This document shows positions 8,332 to 17,403 of a stretch of 62,246 nt of DNA, in pieces. The notes beneath the pieces are model-generated. The model was not told the origin of the DNA and ran no database searches. It saw only the letters and a program-made list of their open reading frames with translations. Numbering within the stretch: the stretch's first letter is position 1; the number at the start of each line of letters is the position of its first letter. The DNA comes from Acidobacteriota bacterium (lineage in GTDB: Bacteria > Actinomycetota > AC-67). Made by a program: the position numbers and the translations under genes. The stretch spans positions 1 through 62,246 of the forward strand of contig JACQXY010000031.1 of assembly GCA_016208485.1 (NCBI GenBank). Direction: 5' to 3'.

Positions 8332-9711
8332 ATGAGACGAGCACGGCAAACAACGCCGGCGGCGATCGCGCTGCTCGTGGCCGTGGTCCCGGCGCTCGCG
8401 GTCCCGGCCGCCCCGCGCGCGAGCGCGGCGCGCGCCTCCGCCACCCGCGCGCCACGCTGCACGCGCTTCGCCGCGGTCTGGTCGCTCGGTCCGGCCTGCA
8501 AGGTGGCCGGCGGCTACGACGTGCTGCTCCGGAACGGCGCCGTCGTGCACACCCACGGCCCGGACGTCTTCCCCGACCGGTACTTCGACCCGTACAAGCT
8601 CCCGCCGCCCCGCAAGCCGGCGTGCGTGACAAACACCGCGAGCGAATTCCACGCATACGTCATCTACGCGCGGCCGTTCGACGTGCCCGATCACTCTCTC
8701 CGGATGCTCCCCCGGATCCGCGACATGGTCTCGGCCGCCAACGGGATCGTCTACACGGCGGCGTCCCGGCTGGCGAGATCGGTGGACCTGCGGGTGCGCT
8801 GCTCGGAAGGGAAGGTCGCGGTCGAGATGGCGATGCTGCCGACCGGCAGGGACCAGGCTACCTTCTCAACCATCGTGAGCGACCTCAGCGCCCGCGAGTA
8901 CAACGATCCCCACGCCAAGTACTGGGTCTGGTACGACGACTACAACCCCAGCCGCTTCGCGGCTGGGACCGGGACCATCACTCCCGACGACCGGCTGGCC
9001 GTGAACAACCCGAGCAACCGCGGCCCGGACTGGGCGGTCACCTTCGGCGTCGACTCGATCTCGGGCGCCGCGAGCGTCATGCTCCACGAGCTGGGCCACA
9101 ACATGGGCGCCGTCCAGGCGTCCTCCCCCCACGCGAGCGGCTTCGGGGCGTCGAACGGCGGCCATTGCAACGACGGCCAGGACATCATGTGCTACGCGGA
9201 CAAGGGCCCGACGTCCCACTACCGGCCGGATGTCTGCTACGGCCGGCCGCGTTTCGACTGCAACTACGACGACTACTTCAACCCTCGCGCGACGCCGTCC
9301 ACCTATCTCGGGAGCCACTGGAACCTCGCCTCGCCGCTGAACCGCTTCGTCCAAGGGTGCATGTACCGGACGGGGACGGTGGCGCGCGGGCTGGGCGGGC
9401 ACGCCGTCGACGGGGTCAGCTCGGTCGTGGTGAGCGTGCCCTCCTCCTGCCGCGGCCGCCGCTACTCGCTGTCCGGCGTGGTGGTCGCGCCGGCGGCGGC
9501 CGACTCCACCAAGTTCCTCGCCTCTCAGACCGCCGCCGACGCCCAGCGGCTCCTTCCGGACTTCGACGTGCGCTGGTACTCGCGATCGAAGCTCATCCGC
9601 ACCGACTCGGGCGTCGGACCCCAGGAAGGCACCGTCCCCTTCGCGGCCACGCGAGCCCAGATCGTGCTCGTCGCCGGGGTCCAGGGAACCTACATCCTGA
9701 ACGCGATCTAG
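8332..9711 (+). CDS. Secreted zinc metalloprotease with HELGHNMGAVQ active site
   Basis: A 459-residue exported protein with a signal peptide (AAIALLVAVVPALA). The zinc-binding helix is HELGH (252-256). Metzincins continue to a third histidine eleven residues from the first; here the frame gives GAVQ, so that position is Gln262. A following SSPHASG segment (His267) and a Met-turn-like DIMCY (284-288) are present. The GAVQ...PH arrangement recurs, as recalled, in a group of actinobacterial secreted proteases. Cysteine pairs suggest disulfides. TACACT (8320-8325) lies six bases before the ATG, implying a leaderless transcript. Confidence 0.75.
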   Translation: MRRARQTTPAAIALLVAVVPALAVPAAPRASAARASATRAPRCTRFAAVWSLGPACKVAGGYDVLLRNGAVVHTHGPDVFPDRYFDPYKLPPPRKPACVTNTASEFHAYVIYARPFDVPDHSLRMLPRIRDMVSAANGIVYTAASRLARSVDLRVRCSEGKVAVEMAMLPTGRDQATFSTIVSDLSAREYNDPHAKYWVWYDDYNPSRFAAGTGTITPDDRLAVNNPSNRGPDWAVTFGVDSISGAASVMLHELGHNMGAVQASSPHASGFGASNGGHCNDGQDIMCYADKGPTSHYRPDVCYGRPRFDCNYDDYFNPRATPSTYLGSHWNLASPLNRFVQGCMYRTGTVARGLGGHAVDGVSSVVVSVPSSCRGRRYSLSGVVVAPAAADSTKFLASQTAADAQRLLPDFDVRWYSRSKLIRTDSGVGPQEGTVPFAATRAQIVLVAGVQGTYILNAI

Positions 9712-10085
9712 CGAAGCTTGCATGGCTCTATTGCATTCTGATCATGGAGAGACGCCAGCGGCTTTGAGGAACGCAAACGCGGGTGTGCGGCTGTGGCCGA
9801 TACACCTTCGTGAGCCCCTTGGGGCAGGATCCCCCAGGCCAGGGGTGCTGGAACGGACTCGAGCCGAGGCCTACCGAGGAGGCCATCTCTTGGCCCACCG
9901 AATTCGCGGGGAATCGCCGCCCAAGCTCCCGGGGCATCCCTGGAAGGGAAGCCTCATCGGCGACCGGGGACCGAGTGCGTGCAGCCGCCCACGGCAGGGG
10001 CCGTGGGGCGGGTGACGCCTACAACTGCCCCAGACGCCACGCATCCCGCCCCCACCGCCCCCTCCTGACCGGCCCGCCGCCGGGA
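9712..10085. other. Intergenic stretch, no gene supported
   Basis: About 370 bp between convergent genes. A short frame from 9783 begins MCGCGRYTFVSP, faintly like an SRAP-domain N-terminus, but the rest has no family features. Nothing else is seen. Confidence 0.4.
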
Positions 10086-10370
10086 CTACTCCCTGACGTC
10101 CTCCACAGCGCGGCGCATATCCGCCAGGTATTCCTCCTTCGTGCCCGCGCGGGAATGCGCCACCATGAAATCAGAGATCTGCCGACGGCGGCCGGGATCA
10201 GTAGTCGTGGTCGCGGCTTCCCACAGTGCCTGCTCCAAGTTCGCGACGGCTTCGTCGGCCGTGGACCCCGTTGCTTCGAGGCCCAGTTCCCGGATGCGCG
10301 CCGCGTGTCGCCCGCCGTCCGGCTCGACGGACGCTGCAGCACGAAGATCGAACTCACGGTATTGCCTCAT
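10086..10370 (-). CDS. Small hypothetical protein, faintly HicB-like
   Basis: A 94-residue soluble protein. The segment ARIRELGLEATGSTADEAVANLEQALWE resembles the substrate-like part of HicB antitoxins, but no HicA toxin or DNA-binding tail is present, so the assignment stays open. Its ATG overlaps the stop of the upstream secreted-protein gene (ATGA), so the two form a translationally coupled pair. Confidence 0.5.
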   Translation of the reverse strand: MRQYREFDLRAAASVEPDGGRHAARIRELGLEATGSTADEAVANLEQALWEAATTTTDPGRRRQISDFMVAHSRAGTKEEYLADMRRAVEDVRE

Positions 10371-10621
10371 GGGGCGATCTCCAGCCACATCTTGCCGCCG
10401 CCCCGGCACAAGAACACTTCCCCCGCGCTCCCCATGCCCATGGATTCGCACGACGCCGAAGCACCGCCGAGGAGCCACTGCGTCGGATCCGGAACCTCGA
10501 TCCGCTGACCGCTCCCCGTTGGCCCGGCCCACGCTGGCTCCGCGGTGACAACGGCCGCACCGGCGGGCAATACCATCGCCGCCGCGAGCGCAACTCCCAA
10601 GATGCGATTGACAGCTACCAT
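10367..10621 (-). CDS. Small secreted hypothetical protein
   Basis: An 84-residue precursor with a clear signal peptide (NRILGVALAAAMVLPAGAAVVTA) and probable cleavage near AWA. The mature part is about 50 residues, with two cysteines that could pair. A strong Shine-Dalgarno (AGGAGGGAACT) directly before the ATG fixes the start. Function is unknown. It is the first gene of a two-gene unit. Confidence 0.6.
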   Translation of the reverse strand: MVAVNRILGVALAAAMVLPAGAAVVTAEPAWAGPTGSGQRIEVPDPTQWLLGGASASCESMGMGSAGEVFLCRGGGKMWLEIAP

Positions 10622-10949
10622 AGTTCCCTCCTGTCTCCCCTCGCTCACAAAGCGACGCAGGTTCCCGAAGCTCGTGCGTCTGTTGGGCCGTCGCCTCTCC
10701 GAAACCTCGATCTCCGGCTGCCGGCGCTGGAGCGGAGGGATCCGCATCACAACTCGGACGTCGGGTCCGGAGTCGGCTCAAGGTCAGGTCAGCAAATCAC
10801 CGGGAGGGCTCCGAGCGGACCCCCCCGCTGAACGTCGCGGAACCGGGCAACTCTACCATATCGCTATCGCTCCCGAGCCCCCGCACTCCTATCACGGGGG
10901 CCAGAGCATCGTCAAGAGGCAGTTCTCGGGCGCCGCAAGTCTCTTCAGT
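10622..10949. other. Upstream region of the secreted-protein gene, no gene supported
   Basis: About 330 bp between the secreted small-protein gene and the 3' end of the PIG-L gene, both leftward. It should hold the promoter of the secreted-protein unit. No clear -35/-10 pair and no gene were recognised. Confidence 0.35.
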
Positions 10950-11669
10950 TCAGAACTCCAGGCGGACGAGATCGAACGCCTCTGCGTACTCGCATCCGGC
11001 CTGCCGGCCGATCGCCTGGTTCCGCCCTCGGATGAAGTCCTCGACGGGGAAGTCGCTCACCTGCGAGCGGTGGGCGAGCAGCGCCTTCACCTTCAGGTCC
11101 ATGGCCTCCGAGATGTCCACGTAGGTGTTCCCCTCAACGAACTGCACCAGGAAGAGCGCCTTCGGCTTATGGGGCTCGAGGCCCTCCTCGGTCCACAGCT
11201 CCGGGAACATCAAGCGCGTCGAGGCGTCGGGGTTCACCGAGCGCAGCACCGCCTCGCCGACGGCGATGTGGTCGGGATGGTTCACGTAGGCACTGGCGAG
11301 GATTCTCACACGCGGGTCCTGCGTGATGACGGCATCAGGGCGGCGGCGGCGGATCTCGCGCGCGATGGCCTTGCGCACCTGGAGCGAAGGCTCGAGGCAG
11401 CCGTCCTCGAAGCCGAGGAAGGCCACTTCGCTCACCCCGAGGATGCTCGCGGCCTCGCGCTGCTCGGCCTCCCTGATCTCGCGGAGCCGCGCGCGGGTCA
11501 TCCCGACGTCGTTCGACCCGGACGCGCCGTTGGTCACCATGCAGTAGACGACCTCGACTCCCCGGCCGGCCCAGGTCGCCGCGGTGCCGGCCGAGCCGAA
11601 CTCGGCGTCGTCGGGGTGCGCGGCGATCACCAACGCGCGCTCGATGTCGAGGTGGTCGTCGAACTTCAT
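10950..11669 (-). CDS. PIG-L family deacetylase
   Basis: A 239-residue zinc-dependent N-deacetylase of the LmbE/PIG-L fold. The metal motif AHPDDAE (17-23) and the distal NHPDHIAVG (130-138) carry the expected ligands. In actinobacteria the family includes MshB and Mca of mycothiol metabolism and many amide hydrolases; the substrate cannot be fixed from sequence. The start is supported by a GGGGAGGCC Shine-Dalgarno. It lies 26 bp after the HAD gene and probably shares its transcript. Confidence 0.85.
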   Translation of the reverse strand: MKFDDHLDIERALVIAAHPDDAEFGSAGTAATWAGRGVEVVYCMVTNGASGSNDVGMTRARLREIREAEQREAASILGVSEVAFLGFEDGCLEPSLQVRKAIAREIRRRRPDAVITQDPRVRILASAYVNHPDHIAVGEAVLRSVNPDASTRLMFPELWTEEGLEPHKPKALFLVQFVEGNTYVDISEAMDLKVKALLAHRSQVSDFPVEDFIRGRNQAIGRQAGCEYAEAFDLVRLEF

Positions 11670-11695
11670 GGCCTCCCCCCAGGTCCGGAGCGAGT

Positions 11696-12463
11696 CTAGC
11701 GCGCCCCGAGGCCGAGCGCGGGGGCAAGCGCCGAGTGATGCCCGATCACATGATGGGCCTCGGGTCCCTCGCCCGGGTCGTCGTGAAGGCCGGTGTACCG
11801 CACGGCGATCATCCCGGCTCCGATCGCTCCCGCGACGTCGGTTCGGCGAAGGTCGCCTACGTGAGCCGCGCGGTCCGCGGCCGCGCCGAGCCCCCCGAGC
11901 GCGTGCCGGAAGATCTCGCGAGACGGCTTGTAGCAGCCGACCTCGTCGGAGAACGACATGAAGTCGAACAGCCCGAGGATCCCGCGCCGCGCGAGGATCC
12001 CGCGCAAGACCCGCGAGGGAGTGAACCCGACGTCGCACACGATCCCGAGCCGGATCCCGCGAGACTTCAGCCCGCGAAGGCTCTCCTCGATCCCTTCGGC
12101 GAACGCCAGCTCCGCGCCCTCGGCGGCCGCGAGGAACGCCTCGACGAGCGAGCACCGCACCTCTTCGGAGGCGCCCACGCCGAGCCGGTCGACCGCCCAG
12201 CGCGCGGCGTCGGCGGCATGGAAGCCGTCGCCGGCCGCCCAGCGAGAGCCGAACTGGCCCCAGGCGTCCCGGAACACCCGGCCGATCCGCTCGGGCTCGG
12301 CCGCAAGGCCGGCCTCGCGGAGCACGCCCGTCCACGCGTCGATCCGCCGCGCCGTGAGCGACCCGCCGGGGGGCTCGTAGGCGATGGTGTTCCAGAAGTC
12401 GAAGGTGACGGCCTGGATCGCGTGATGATCTCCGGTCCGGCCGTTCGCGCGGGCCCCGGTCAT
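11696..12463 (-). CDS. HAD-superfamily hydrolase (DxWNT subgroup)
   Basis: A 255-residue HAD phosphatase-like protein. Motif I is TFDFWNT with nucleophile D22; the usual second aspartate is Trp24, as in the DFWGT/DFWNT subgroup. The motif III lysine is in CYKPSREIF and the motif IV acid is in HVGDLRRTD. Substrate is unknown. It follows the DUF5319 gene by 10 bp, so co-transcription with it and with the PIG-L gene is likely. Confidence 0.8.
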   Translation of the reverse strand: MTGARANGRTGDHHAIQAVTFDFWNTIAYEPPGGSLTARRIDAWTGVLREAGLAAEPERIGRVFRDAWGQFGSRWAAGDGFHAADAARWAVDRLGVGASEEVRCSLVEAFLAAAEGAELAFAEGIEESLRGLKSRGIRLGIVCDVGFTPSRVLRGILARRGILGLFDFMSFSDEVGCYKPSREIFRHALGGLGAAADRAAHVGDLRRTDVAGAIGAGMIAVRYTGLHDDPGEGPEAHHVIGHHSALAPALGLGAR

Positions 12464-12473
12464 GCGAGAGGAG

Positions 12474-13028
12474 CTACCCCTCCTCGCCCGGCGCGGGCGG
12501 CGACTCGAAGCCGGCCTCGTCCATCAGATCGGCCACGTCCCGCTCGGCCCACCCACGCCCCGAGAGCGCGTCCACGAGGCGCAGGGAGGCGAGGTTCGCC
12601 CCGCAGTAGGGGCAGTAGGTCCACTCGCCCAGGGCCCGGCTCGGGAGCTTCCCGCGGCACCAGGCGCAACGGCTCCGGTCCCCGAGCCACGTCGGAGCGC
12701 TCGGCCGCTCCTCGTCGGGCGGCGGCTCCATCTCGTCCCCCTCGGACTCGGTGAGCGAGTCGATGTACCCGCGGCCGTAGTCCCAGCCGATGTAGTCGTC
12801 CGGATGCGGCTCGAACGCCGGTTCGTGGACCCGGGGCTCGCCGGCCTCGAGCATGTGCTCGAGCGATTCCTTCAGCATGTCCCAGCCGTAGTAGTGATCC
12901 TCGCCGCACTCCGAGCACACGATGACGACGCCCTTGTACCCGCGCGGGTCGAACACCGCGCGCATCGCTTCGAGGTCCTCGAGGTCCTCGAGCGCCGCCT
13001 CTCGCTCTTCCGGGTCGATCTCGGCCAT
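12474..13028 (-). CDS. DUF5319 family protein with C-terminal zinc ribbon
   Basis: A 184-residue protein of the actinobacterial DUF5319 family, whose function is unknown. It has the family core CSECGEDHYYGWDML, HMLEAGEPRVHEPAFEP and WDYGRGYID. A C-terminal extension carries CAWC and CPYC, a second probable zinc site after the CSEC pair. An ATG exists nine bases upstream, but the -10-like TACGAT overlaps it, so the internal ATG used here fits a leaderless start better. It is the first gene of a leftward unit with the HAD and PIG-L genes. Confidence 0.8.
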   Translation of the reverse strand: MAEIDPEEREAALEDLEDLEAMRAVFDPRGYKGVVIVCSECGEDHYYGWDMLKESLEHMLEAGEPRVHEPAFEPHPDDYIGWDYGRGYIDSLTESEGDEMEPPPDEERPSAPTWLGDRSRCAWCRGKLPSRALGEWTYCPYCGANLASLRLVDALSGRGWAERDVADLMDEAGFESPPAPGEEG

Positions 13029-13071
13029 CGCACTCATCGTACCCCAGCCCGGATGCCGGCGATCCGGGCCG

Positions 13072-14046
13072 TCACGGAATGCCCCGAAGCGCCGGCAGCA
13101 CCTCGGCCGCGAAGAGGTCCAGGCCCTCCGTCGAGGGGAAGTCGGGGAACCAGAGCACGAAGCCGCTCGCGCCCATCGCGGCGAAGGCGCGCGCCTGATC
13201 GGCCACCTGCCCGGGCGTGCCGACGAGATGCGCCGCGCGCCACTCCTCGGTCGGGCGCCCCCAGATCCGCGCGCGATGGTCGAGCGCGCGCTCGACCTCG
13301 GCGTCGCTCGGCGCGACGACGCACTCAACGTGCAGGGATAGCCGCACCTCAGCCGGGTCACGTCCGACCGCCTCGCAGTGGGCCGCGAGCGCGTCCCGCT
13401 TCCCGGCGAAATCGGAGCCTCCGACGAAGTTCGACCAGTCCGCGTGCCGCGCGACCACGCGCAAGGTCTTCCTCCGACCCGACCCCCCGATCCACAGCGG
13501 CGGGCGCGGCGGCTGGAGGGGCTTCGGATCGCAGAGCGCGCCCCGCACTCTCGAGTGACGGCCCTCGTAGGTCGCGCGCTCCTCGGTCCACATGCGCTTC
13601 AGGATCTCAACGGCGTCCTCGAGGGCCTCGATCCGGTCCTTCGCGCGAGGGAAGCCGTACCCGTAGGCGTCGAACTCGTCCTGGTACCAGCCGGCGCCCA
13701 TCCCCATCTCGAGCCGCCCGCCGCTCGCGACGTCCACACACGACGACACTTTGGCGAGGTACGCAGGGTTCCGGTACGGGACGCAGGTGACCATCTGGCC
13801 GATGCGCACGCGCTCGGTGCAACCTGCGAGCGCCATCATCGAGGTCCAGCACTCGAAGACGGGCGTCGGGCGCGCCGGAGGCGGGATCGAGTGGAAGTGG
13901 TCGTAGAGCCAGACGGAGTCGTAGCCGAGGCGCTCTGCCCGCTCAGCCACGCCGATCATCGTCCGGTGGGCCTCGCGCGCGCCCAGACCCTCGAACTCGC
14001 CCTTCCAGCCCTGAGGGACGATCGTTCCGATGTGCAGGCCGCTCAT
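13072..14046 (-). CDS. LLM-class F420-dependent oxidoreductase
   Basis: A 324-residue bacterial-luciferase-like TIM barrel that likely uses coenzyme F420 rather than FMN. Features are the LYDHFHSIP strand, VTCVPYRNPAYLAK, GMGAGWYQDEFDAYG and the PPLWIGGSG segment, all standard for actinobacterial F420 oxidoreductases. Substrate is not predictable. TAGGCT lies nine bases before the ATG, implying a leaderless mRNA. The second family member in the window is at 40.5 kb and is only distantly similar. Confidence 0.9.
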   Translation of the reverse strand: MSGLHIGTIVPQGWKGEFEGLGAREAHRTMIGVAERAERLGYDSVWLYDHFHSIPPPARPTPVFECWTSMMALAGCTERVRIGQMVTCVPYRNPAYLAKVSSCVDVASGGRLEMGMGAGWYQDEFDAYGYGFPRAKDRIEALEDAVEILKRMWTEERATYEGRHSRVRGALCDPKPLQPPRPPLWIGGSGRRKTLRVVARHADWSNFVGGSDFAGKRDALAAHCEAVGRDPAEVRLSLHVECVVAPSDAEVERALDHRARIWGRPTEEWRAAHLVGTPGQVADQARAFAAMGASGFVLWFPDFPSTEGLDLFAAEVLPALRGIP

Positions 14047-14204
14047 TGGCCCGACAGCCTAGGGGCTCGGCGCCGGGGTTTCACGTTCGCGCGGACGACC
14101 GGCGCCGGCGCCGGCGCGCGGGTGGGGGTCCCAGCGCGGGGGCGCGCAAGCGCCGGGGCCCGCCCGGCCATCGGCCGTCGGGCCCCGGACCCACGCCGCG
14201 CGGC

Positions 14205-15155
14205 CTACGCCGCGTGCCCCATCTCCCCCTCGAGGATTCCCAGGAAGGCCCCGACAACGGAGGGATCGAACTGCGATCCGGCGCCGGCGAGCATCTCCCG
14301 CTTCGCCTCATCGACCGAGAGGGCGCGCCGGTGAGGCCGGTCGCTCGTCATCGCGTCGAACGCGTCCACGACCGAGAAGAGGCGCGCCGCGAGCGGTATC
14401 TCCTCGCCGCTCAGCCCGTCCGGGTAGCCCGACCCGTCCCACCGCTCGTGGTGCGCCCGCACGAGCGGCGCCGCGGAGCGCAGACCGGGAATCCCGGCGA
14501 GGAGCCGTTCCCCAATGACCGAGTGAGCGCGGATCTCGCGCCATTCGGACTCGGTCAGGGGACCCGTCTTGTGGATCACGTCGGACGGCACGCCCACCTT
14601 GCCGATGTCGTGCAGGAAGAGGCCGAGCAACGCCGGGCCGTCGAGCATCCCGGGCCGAATCGCCGCGGCAAGGCGGGCGCCGAGGAGGCCCACTCTCCGG
14701 TGGTGCGCGCCGGTCGCGGCGTCCCAAGTCTCGACGAGTGCGCCGAGCACGCGCGCGATGCCCTCGGCGCCGAACCGCGTGGCGCGTGGCTCGCGCCACG
14801 CGGCGAGAGATGGTGCACGTTCGAAGCCGATCCCCGCGAATGGAACCACAGGCAGCCGGTCGGCCAATGCGTCAATGCGGACCACGGAGTCCCCCTCCCC
14901 CACGGCGGGCCGCACATCCCGCTCCCCCGAATTGCCGGCCGGCCGCACCCCCCGCTCCGGACCCTTGGGCGGGAGACCCCACTCCCCCGCGCCGGTGATC
15001 CAAGTGCTGCCGTTCCGCATAACGACGGCAAGTTGGATTCGTTGCACCCTGCCCGGCCTTGCCCACCAATCGCTCGACTGCGCCGCCCGCCCGGGCGTGT
15101 CCGATACGCGCCGCGTCCGCGCGAACACGCCACGTGGTCGCTGCCGGGCCCGCAC
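14205..15155 (-). CDS. HD-GYP domain phosphodiesterase-like protein
   Basis: A protein of up to 316 residues. Residues about 135-315 are an HD-GYP domain with HDIGK (182-186), HHERWDGSGYPDG (235-247) and the VVDAFDAMTSDRPHR segment. Such domains hydrolyse cyclic di-GMP or related nucleotides. Residues 36-115 could be a degenerate sensor domain, possibly GAF-like (QLAVVMRNGSTW), but this is weak. The outermost GTG start is used; the true start may be internal because no Shine-Dalgarno is obvious. There is no receiver domain. Confidence 0.85.
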   Translation of the reverse strand: MRARQRPRGVFARTRRVSDTPGRAAQSSDWWARPGRVQRIQLAVVMRNGSTWITGAGEWGLPPKGPERGVRPAGNSGERDVRPAVGEGDSVVRIDALADRLPVVPFAGIGFERAPSLAAWREPRATRFGAEGIARVLGALVETWDAATGAHHRRVGLLGARLAAAIRPGMLDGPALLGLFLHDIGKVGVPSDVIHKTGPLTESEWREIRAHSVIGERLLAGIPGLRSAAPLVRAHHERWDGSGYPDGLSGEEIPLAARLFSVVDAFDAMTSDRPHRRALSVDEAKREMLAGAGSQFDPSVVGAFLGILEGEMGHAA

Positions 15156-15176
15156 TCGGCCCCGCGCTGCCCCCGT

Positions 15177-15686
15177 TCACCCGCCCGGCGGCAGGGCGGT
15201 CCGGTACTCGCGGAAGCAGCGGCCCTCCGCGCGCATCATGCAGCCCTCCACTTGCGGGGAGACCTGGTAGGCGATCCCGAGCCCCTCGAACCATCCCTCC
15301 ACGCGATCGAAGATTCCGCACGAATACCGATCGGCGACCCCGAGCCTCGCCATCCCTTCGAGCGCGAAGCACCGGCCCATGTCGAACCGGATCAGGTTCG
15401 GTTCCGGGAAGCGGCGCTCCATCTCCATGAAGTCCGCCTTGACGATCCCGAGGGCGGCCTCGATCAAGGCGCGGAGATCCTCGAACGTCTGAACCGAGCC
15501 GGCGCCCAGGGCTTTCGAGACCCTGCGGATCTCGATCGCGGCCATCGAGCGTGCGGCGGCCTTGTTCACGCGGTTCGCCACGTCCATGCCGCACTCCCGG
15601 AGGAGGTGCTGAAACCACATCGCGTCGTGGGTCATCCACGACTTGATCAGGAGCTCCTTCAGCTCGTCCCGGTCGAGCGACCTCAT
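15177..15686 (-). CDS. DUF6125 / ATC-hydrolase-like protein
   Basis: A 169-residue protein starting DELKELLIKSWMTHDAMWF, which matches the recalled opening of the DUF6125 family, related to L-2-amino-thiazoline-4-carboxylate hydrolase. Cysteines near the C-terminus (CGIF, GCMM, RCF) fit that fold. Enzyme activity is not established. Its ATG overlaps the stop of the amidotransferase gene (ATGA), and the HD-GYP gene follows 22 bp later. Confidence 0.6.
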   Translation of the reverse strand: MRSLDRDELKELLIKSWMTHDAMWFQHLLRECGMDVANRVNKAAARSMAAIEIRRVSKALGAGSVQTFEDLRALIEAALGIVKADFMEMERRFPEPNLIRFDMGRCFALEGMARLGVADRYSCGIFDRVEGWFEGLGIAYQVSPQVEGCMMRAEGRCFREYRTALPPGG

Positions 15687-16384
15687 CGCCCCGGTCCGGT
15701 CGCGACCAACTCGGCGAAGCGCCCGAGCACCGCGGCCCGCACCGGGGCGAGCGCGGCGAGCGCCCCCGGCGCGCCGGCCACGACCCCGCCCGAGTCCGGC
15801 TCGCCCACGTCGCCCGGGAACCACCGCTCGACGGCCTCCGGGGTCATCTCGATGTGGAACTGCAGGCCCCACGCGCGCTCGCCGGCGCGGAACGCCTGCT
15901 CGGGGTACCGGGGCGAAGAGGCGAGCCGGACGGCCCCGGGAGGCGGGTCGTAGGTGTCTCCGTGCCAGTGCACGACGACCTGGTCCCGTGGACACCCGGC
16001 GAGCAGCGGATCGGATCCGGCCTCCTCCGTCAGGATGATCGGGCCCCAGCCGATCTCGAGGCCGGTTCCGGGGCGGGCGCGCCCGCCAGTCGCGTGCGCG
16101 AGGAGCTGCGCGCCGAGGCACACCCCGAGCGTCGGGATGCCCTCTCGAACCGCCTCCGCGAGGAGGTCCAGCTCCGCGCGCCGCGTGGGGAAGCCGTCGT
16201 CGGAGTAGGCGGCCATGGGCCCGCCCATCACGACGAGCGCGCCGAAGCCGTCGAGCGCGGGCGGCGCGCCGTCCAGGTCCGCCCGGTAAACGACGACCTC
16301 GACGCCGGCGGCGGCGAGCGCCCCGGCGATCGCGTACGGCCCCTCGACCTCGAGGTGCTGCACCACCAAGGCGCGCGCCGCCAC
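15683..16384 (-). CDS. Class I glutamine amidotransferase
   Basis: A 233-residue GATase1 protein. The triad is C89 in GVCLGAQLLAH, H177 and E179 in LQFHIEM. The glutamine-site strand VVMGGPMAAY is near residue 52. It stands alone, without a synthetase partner, like GuaA-like amidotransferases of unknown role or peptidases of gamma-glutamyl compounds. The GTG start was chosen because it follows the SDR stop by 11 bp and gives the natural N-terminal strand (ARALVVQHLE). It is coupled to the DUF6125-like gene. Confidence 0.85.
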   Translation of the reverse strand: MAARALVVQHLEVEGPYAIAGALAAAGVEVVVYRADLDGAPPALDGFGALVVMGGPMAAYSDDGFPTRRAELDLLAEAVREGIPTLGVCLGAQLLAHATGGRARPGTGLEIGWGPIILTEEAGSDPLLAGCPRDQVVVHWHGDTYDPPPGAVRLASSPRYPEQAFRAGERAWGLQFHIEMTPEAVERWFPGDVGEPDSGGVVAGAPGALAALAPVRAAVLGRFAELVATGPGR

Positions 16385-16395
16385 CGGGCTCCCGG

Positions 16396-17313
16396 CTAGC
16401 GCGAGAGGCGTAGCGGGGAGCGGCCCGGCGTGTACGCCTTCGGGGCGTCGCCGAAGAGCGCCGGGACCTCCTTCGCGAGCTCCTCGACGCTCCAGCGGTG
16501 ATCGCGCTTGGCTTCCACGACCGGGGTCCACCCCTGGTAGAGCTGCACCGTTCCGCCGGACACGTAGAACACCTGGCCGGTGATCTCGGCGGCCTCGTCG
16601 GTGACGAGGTAGGCGACCAGCGGCGCGACGTTCTCGGGCGCCCATTCGTCGAACGGTCCCTCGCTCTTGATCTCACCGAACGTCCGCTCCGTCATGCGCG
16701 TGCGCGCGGCAGGGGCGATCGCGTTGCAGGTGACCCCGTAGCGGACCATCTCCATCGACACGATCTGAGCGAACGCGGCGATGCCGGCCTTGGCGGCCCC
16801 GTAGTTCGACTGGCCGATGTTGCCGAGGATCCCCGAGGTCGACGAGGTGCACACGATCCGCCCACCCGCCGGGCCGCCGGTTGCCTTCGAGCGCTCGCGC
16901 CAGTACGCGCAGGCGTGGCGCGTCGGGGCGAAGTGGCCCTTCAGGTGGACGGTGATGACCGCGTCCCAATCCGCCTCGTCCATGTTGAAGAGCATCTTGT
17001 CCCGGAGGATCCCAGCGTTGTTCACCAGGATGTCGAGCGTGCCGTATGTGTCGATCGCCTGGCGCACGAGGCGCTCGGCGCCCGCCCAGTCGGCGACGTT
17101 GTCGTAGTTCGCGGCCGCCTCGCCGCCGGCCGCCTTGATCTCGTCCACGACGAGCTGCGCCGGGCGTTGGTCGGCGCCGGAGCCGTCCCACTCCCCGCCG
17201 AGATCGTTCACGACGACCTTCGCGCCGTGGCTCGCGAGCAGAAGCGCCTCGCCGCGTCCGATCCCGCGCCCCGCGCCGGTGACGATCGCGACCTTGCCTT
17301 CGAGCATGCCCAT
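16396..17313 (-). CDS. SDR oxidoreductase, MFE-2-type 3-hydroxyacyl-CoA dehydrogenase-like
   Basis: A 305-residue short-chain dehydrogenase. The cofactor motif is TGAGRGIG, NNAG is present, and the active site is Y-x-x-x-K in NYGAAK preceded by the serine of STSG. The NDLGGEWDGSG segment and the EIKAAGGEAAANYD strand resemble the dehydrogenase domain of peroxisomal-type multifunctional enzyme 2, suggesting a fatty-acid or steroid acyl-CoA substrate. Length exceeds minimal SDRs by about 50 residues, at the C-terminus. It heads the leftward unit with the amidotransferase and DUF6125-like genes. Confidence 0.85.
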   Translation of the reverse strand: MGMLEGKVAIVTGAGRGIGRGEALLLASHGAKVVVNDLGGEWDGSGADQRPAQLVVDEIKAAGGEAAANYDNVADWAGAERLVRQAIDTYGTLDILVNNAGILRDKMLFNMDEADWDAVITVHLKGHFAPTRHACAYWRERSKATGGPAGGRIVCTSSTSGILGNIGQSNYGAAKAGIAAFAQIVSMEMVRYGVTCNAIAPAARTRMTERTFGEIKSEGPFDEWAPENVAPLVAYLVTDEAAEITGQVFYVSGGTVQLYQGWTPVVEAKRDHRWSVEELAKEVPALFGDAPKAYTPGRSPLRLSR

Positions 17314-17403
17314 GGCTTCCCTCCGTTCGTCGGTTCGCCGGCGATGCGTACCGCCCGCCGGCGCCAGTCTGCCACCGCCGCTCGGCGGACACGAATCGCC
17401 GCC

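Noticed and set aside
9783..9970. Frame starting MCGCGRYTFVSP, like the N-terminus of an SRAP (HMCES/YedK) protein
   Set aside because: Only the first residues match. The catalytic-site neighbourhood and later SRAP motifs are missing, so chance or an unrecognisable remnant is more likely.
10086..10621. HicAB toxin-antitoxin pair
   Set aside because: The second protein is only faintly HicB-like and the first has a signal peptide, not a HicA double-stranded-RNA-binding fold.
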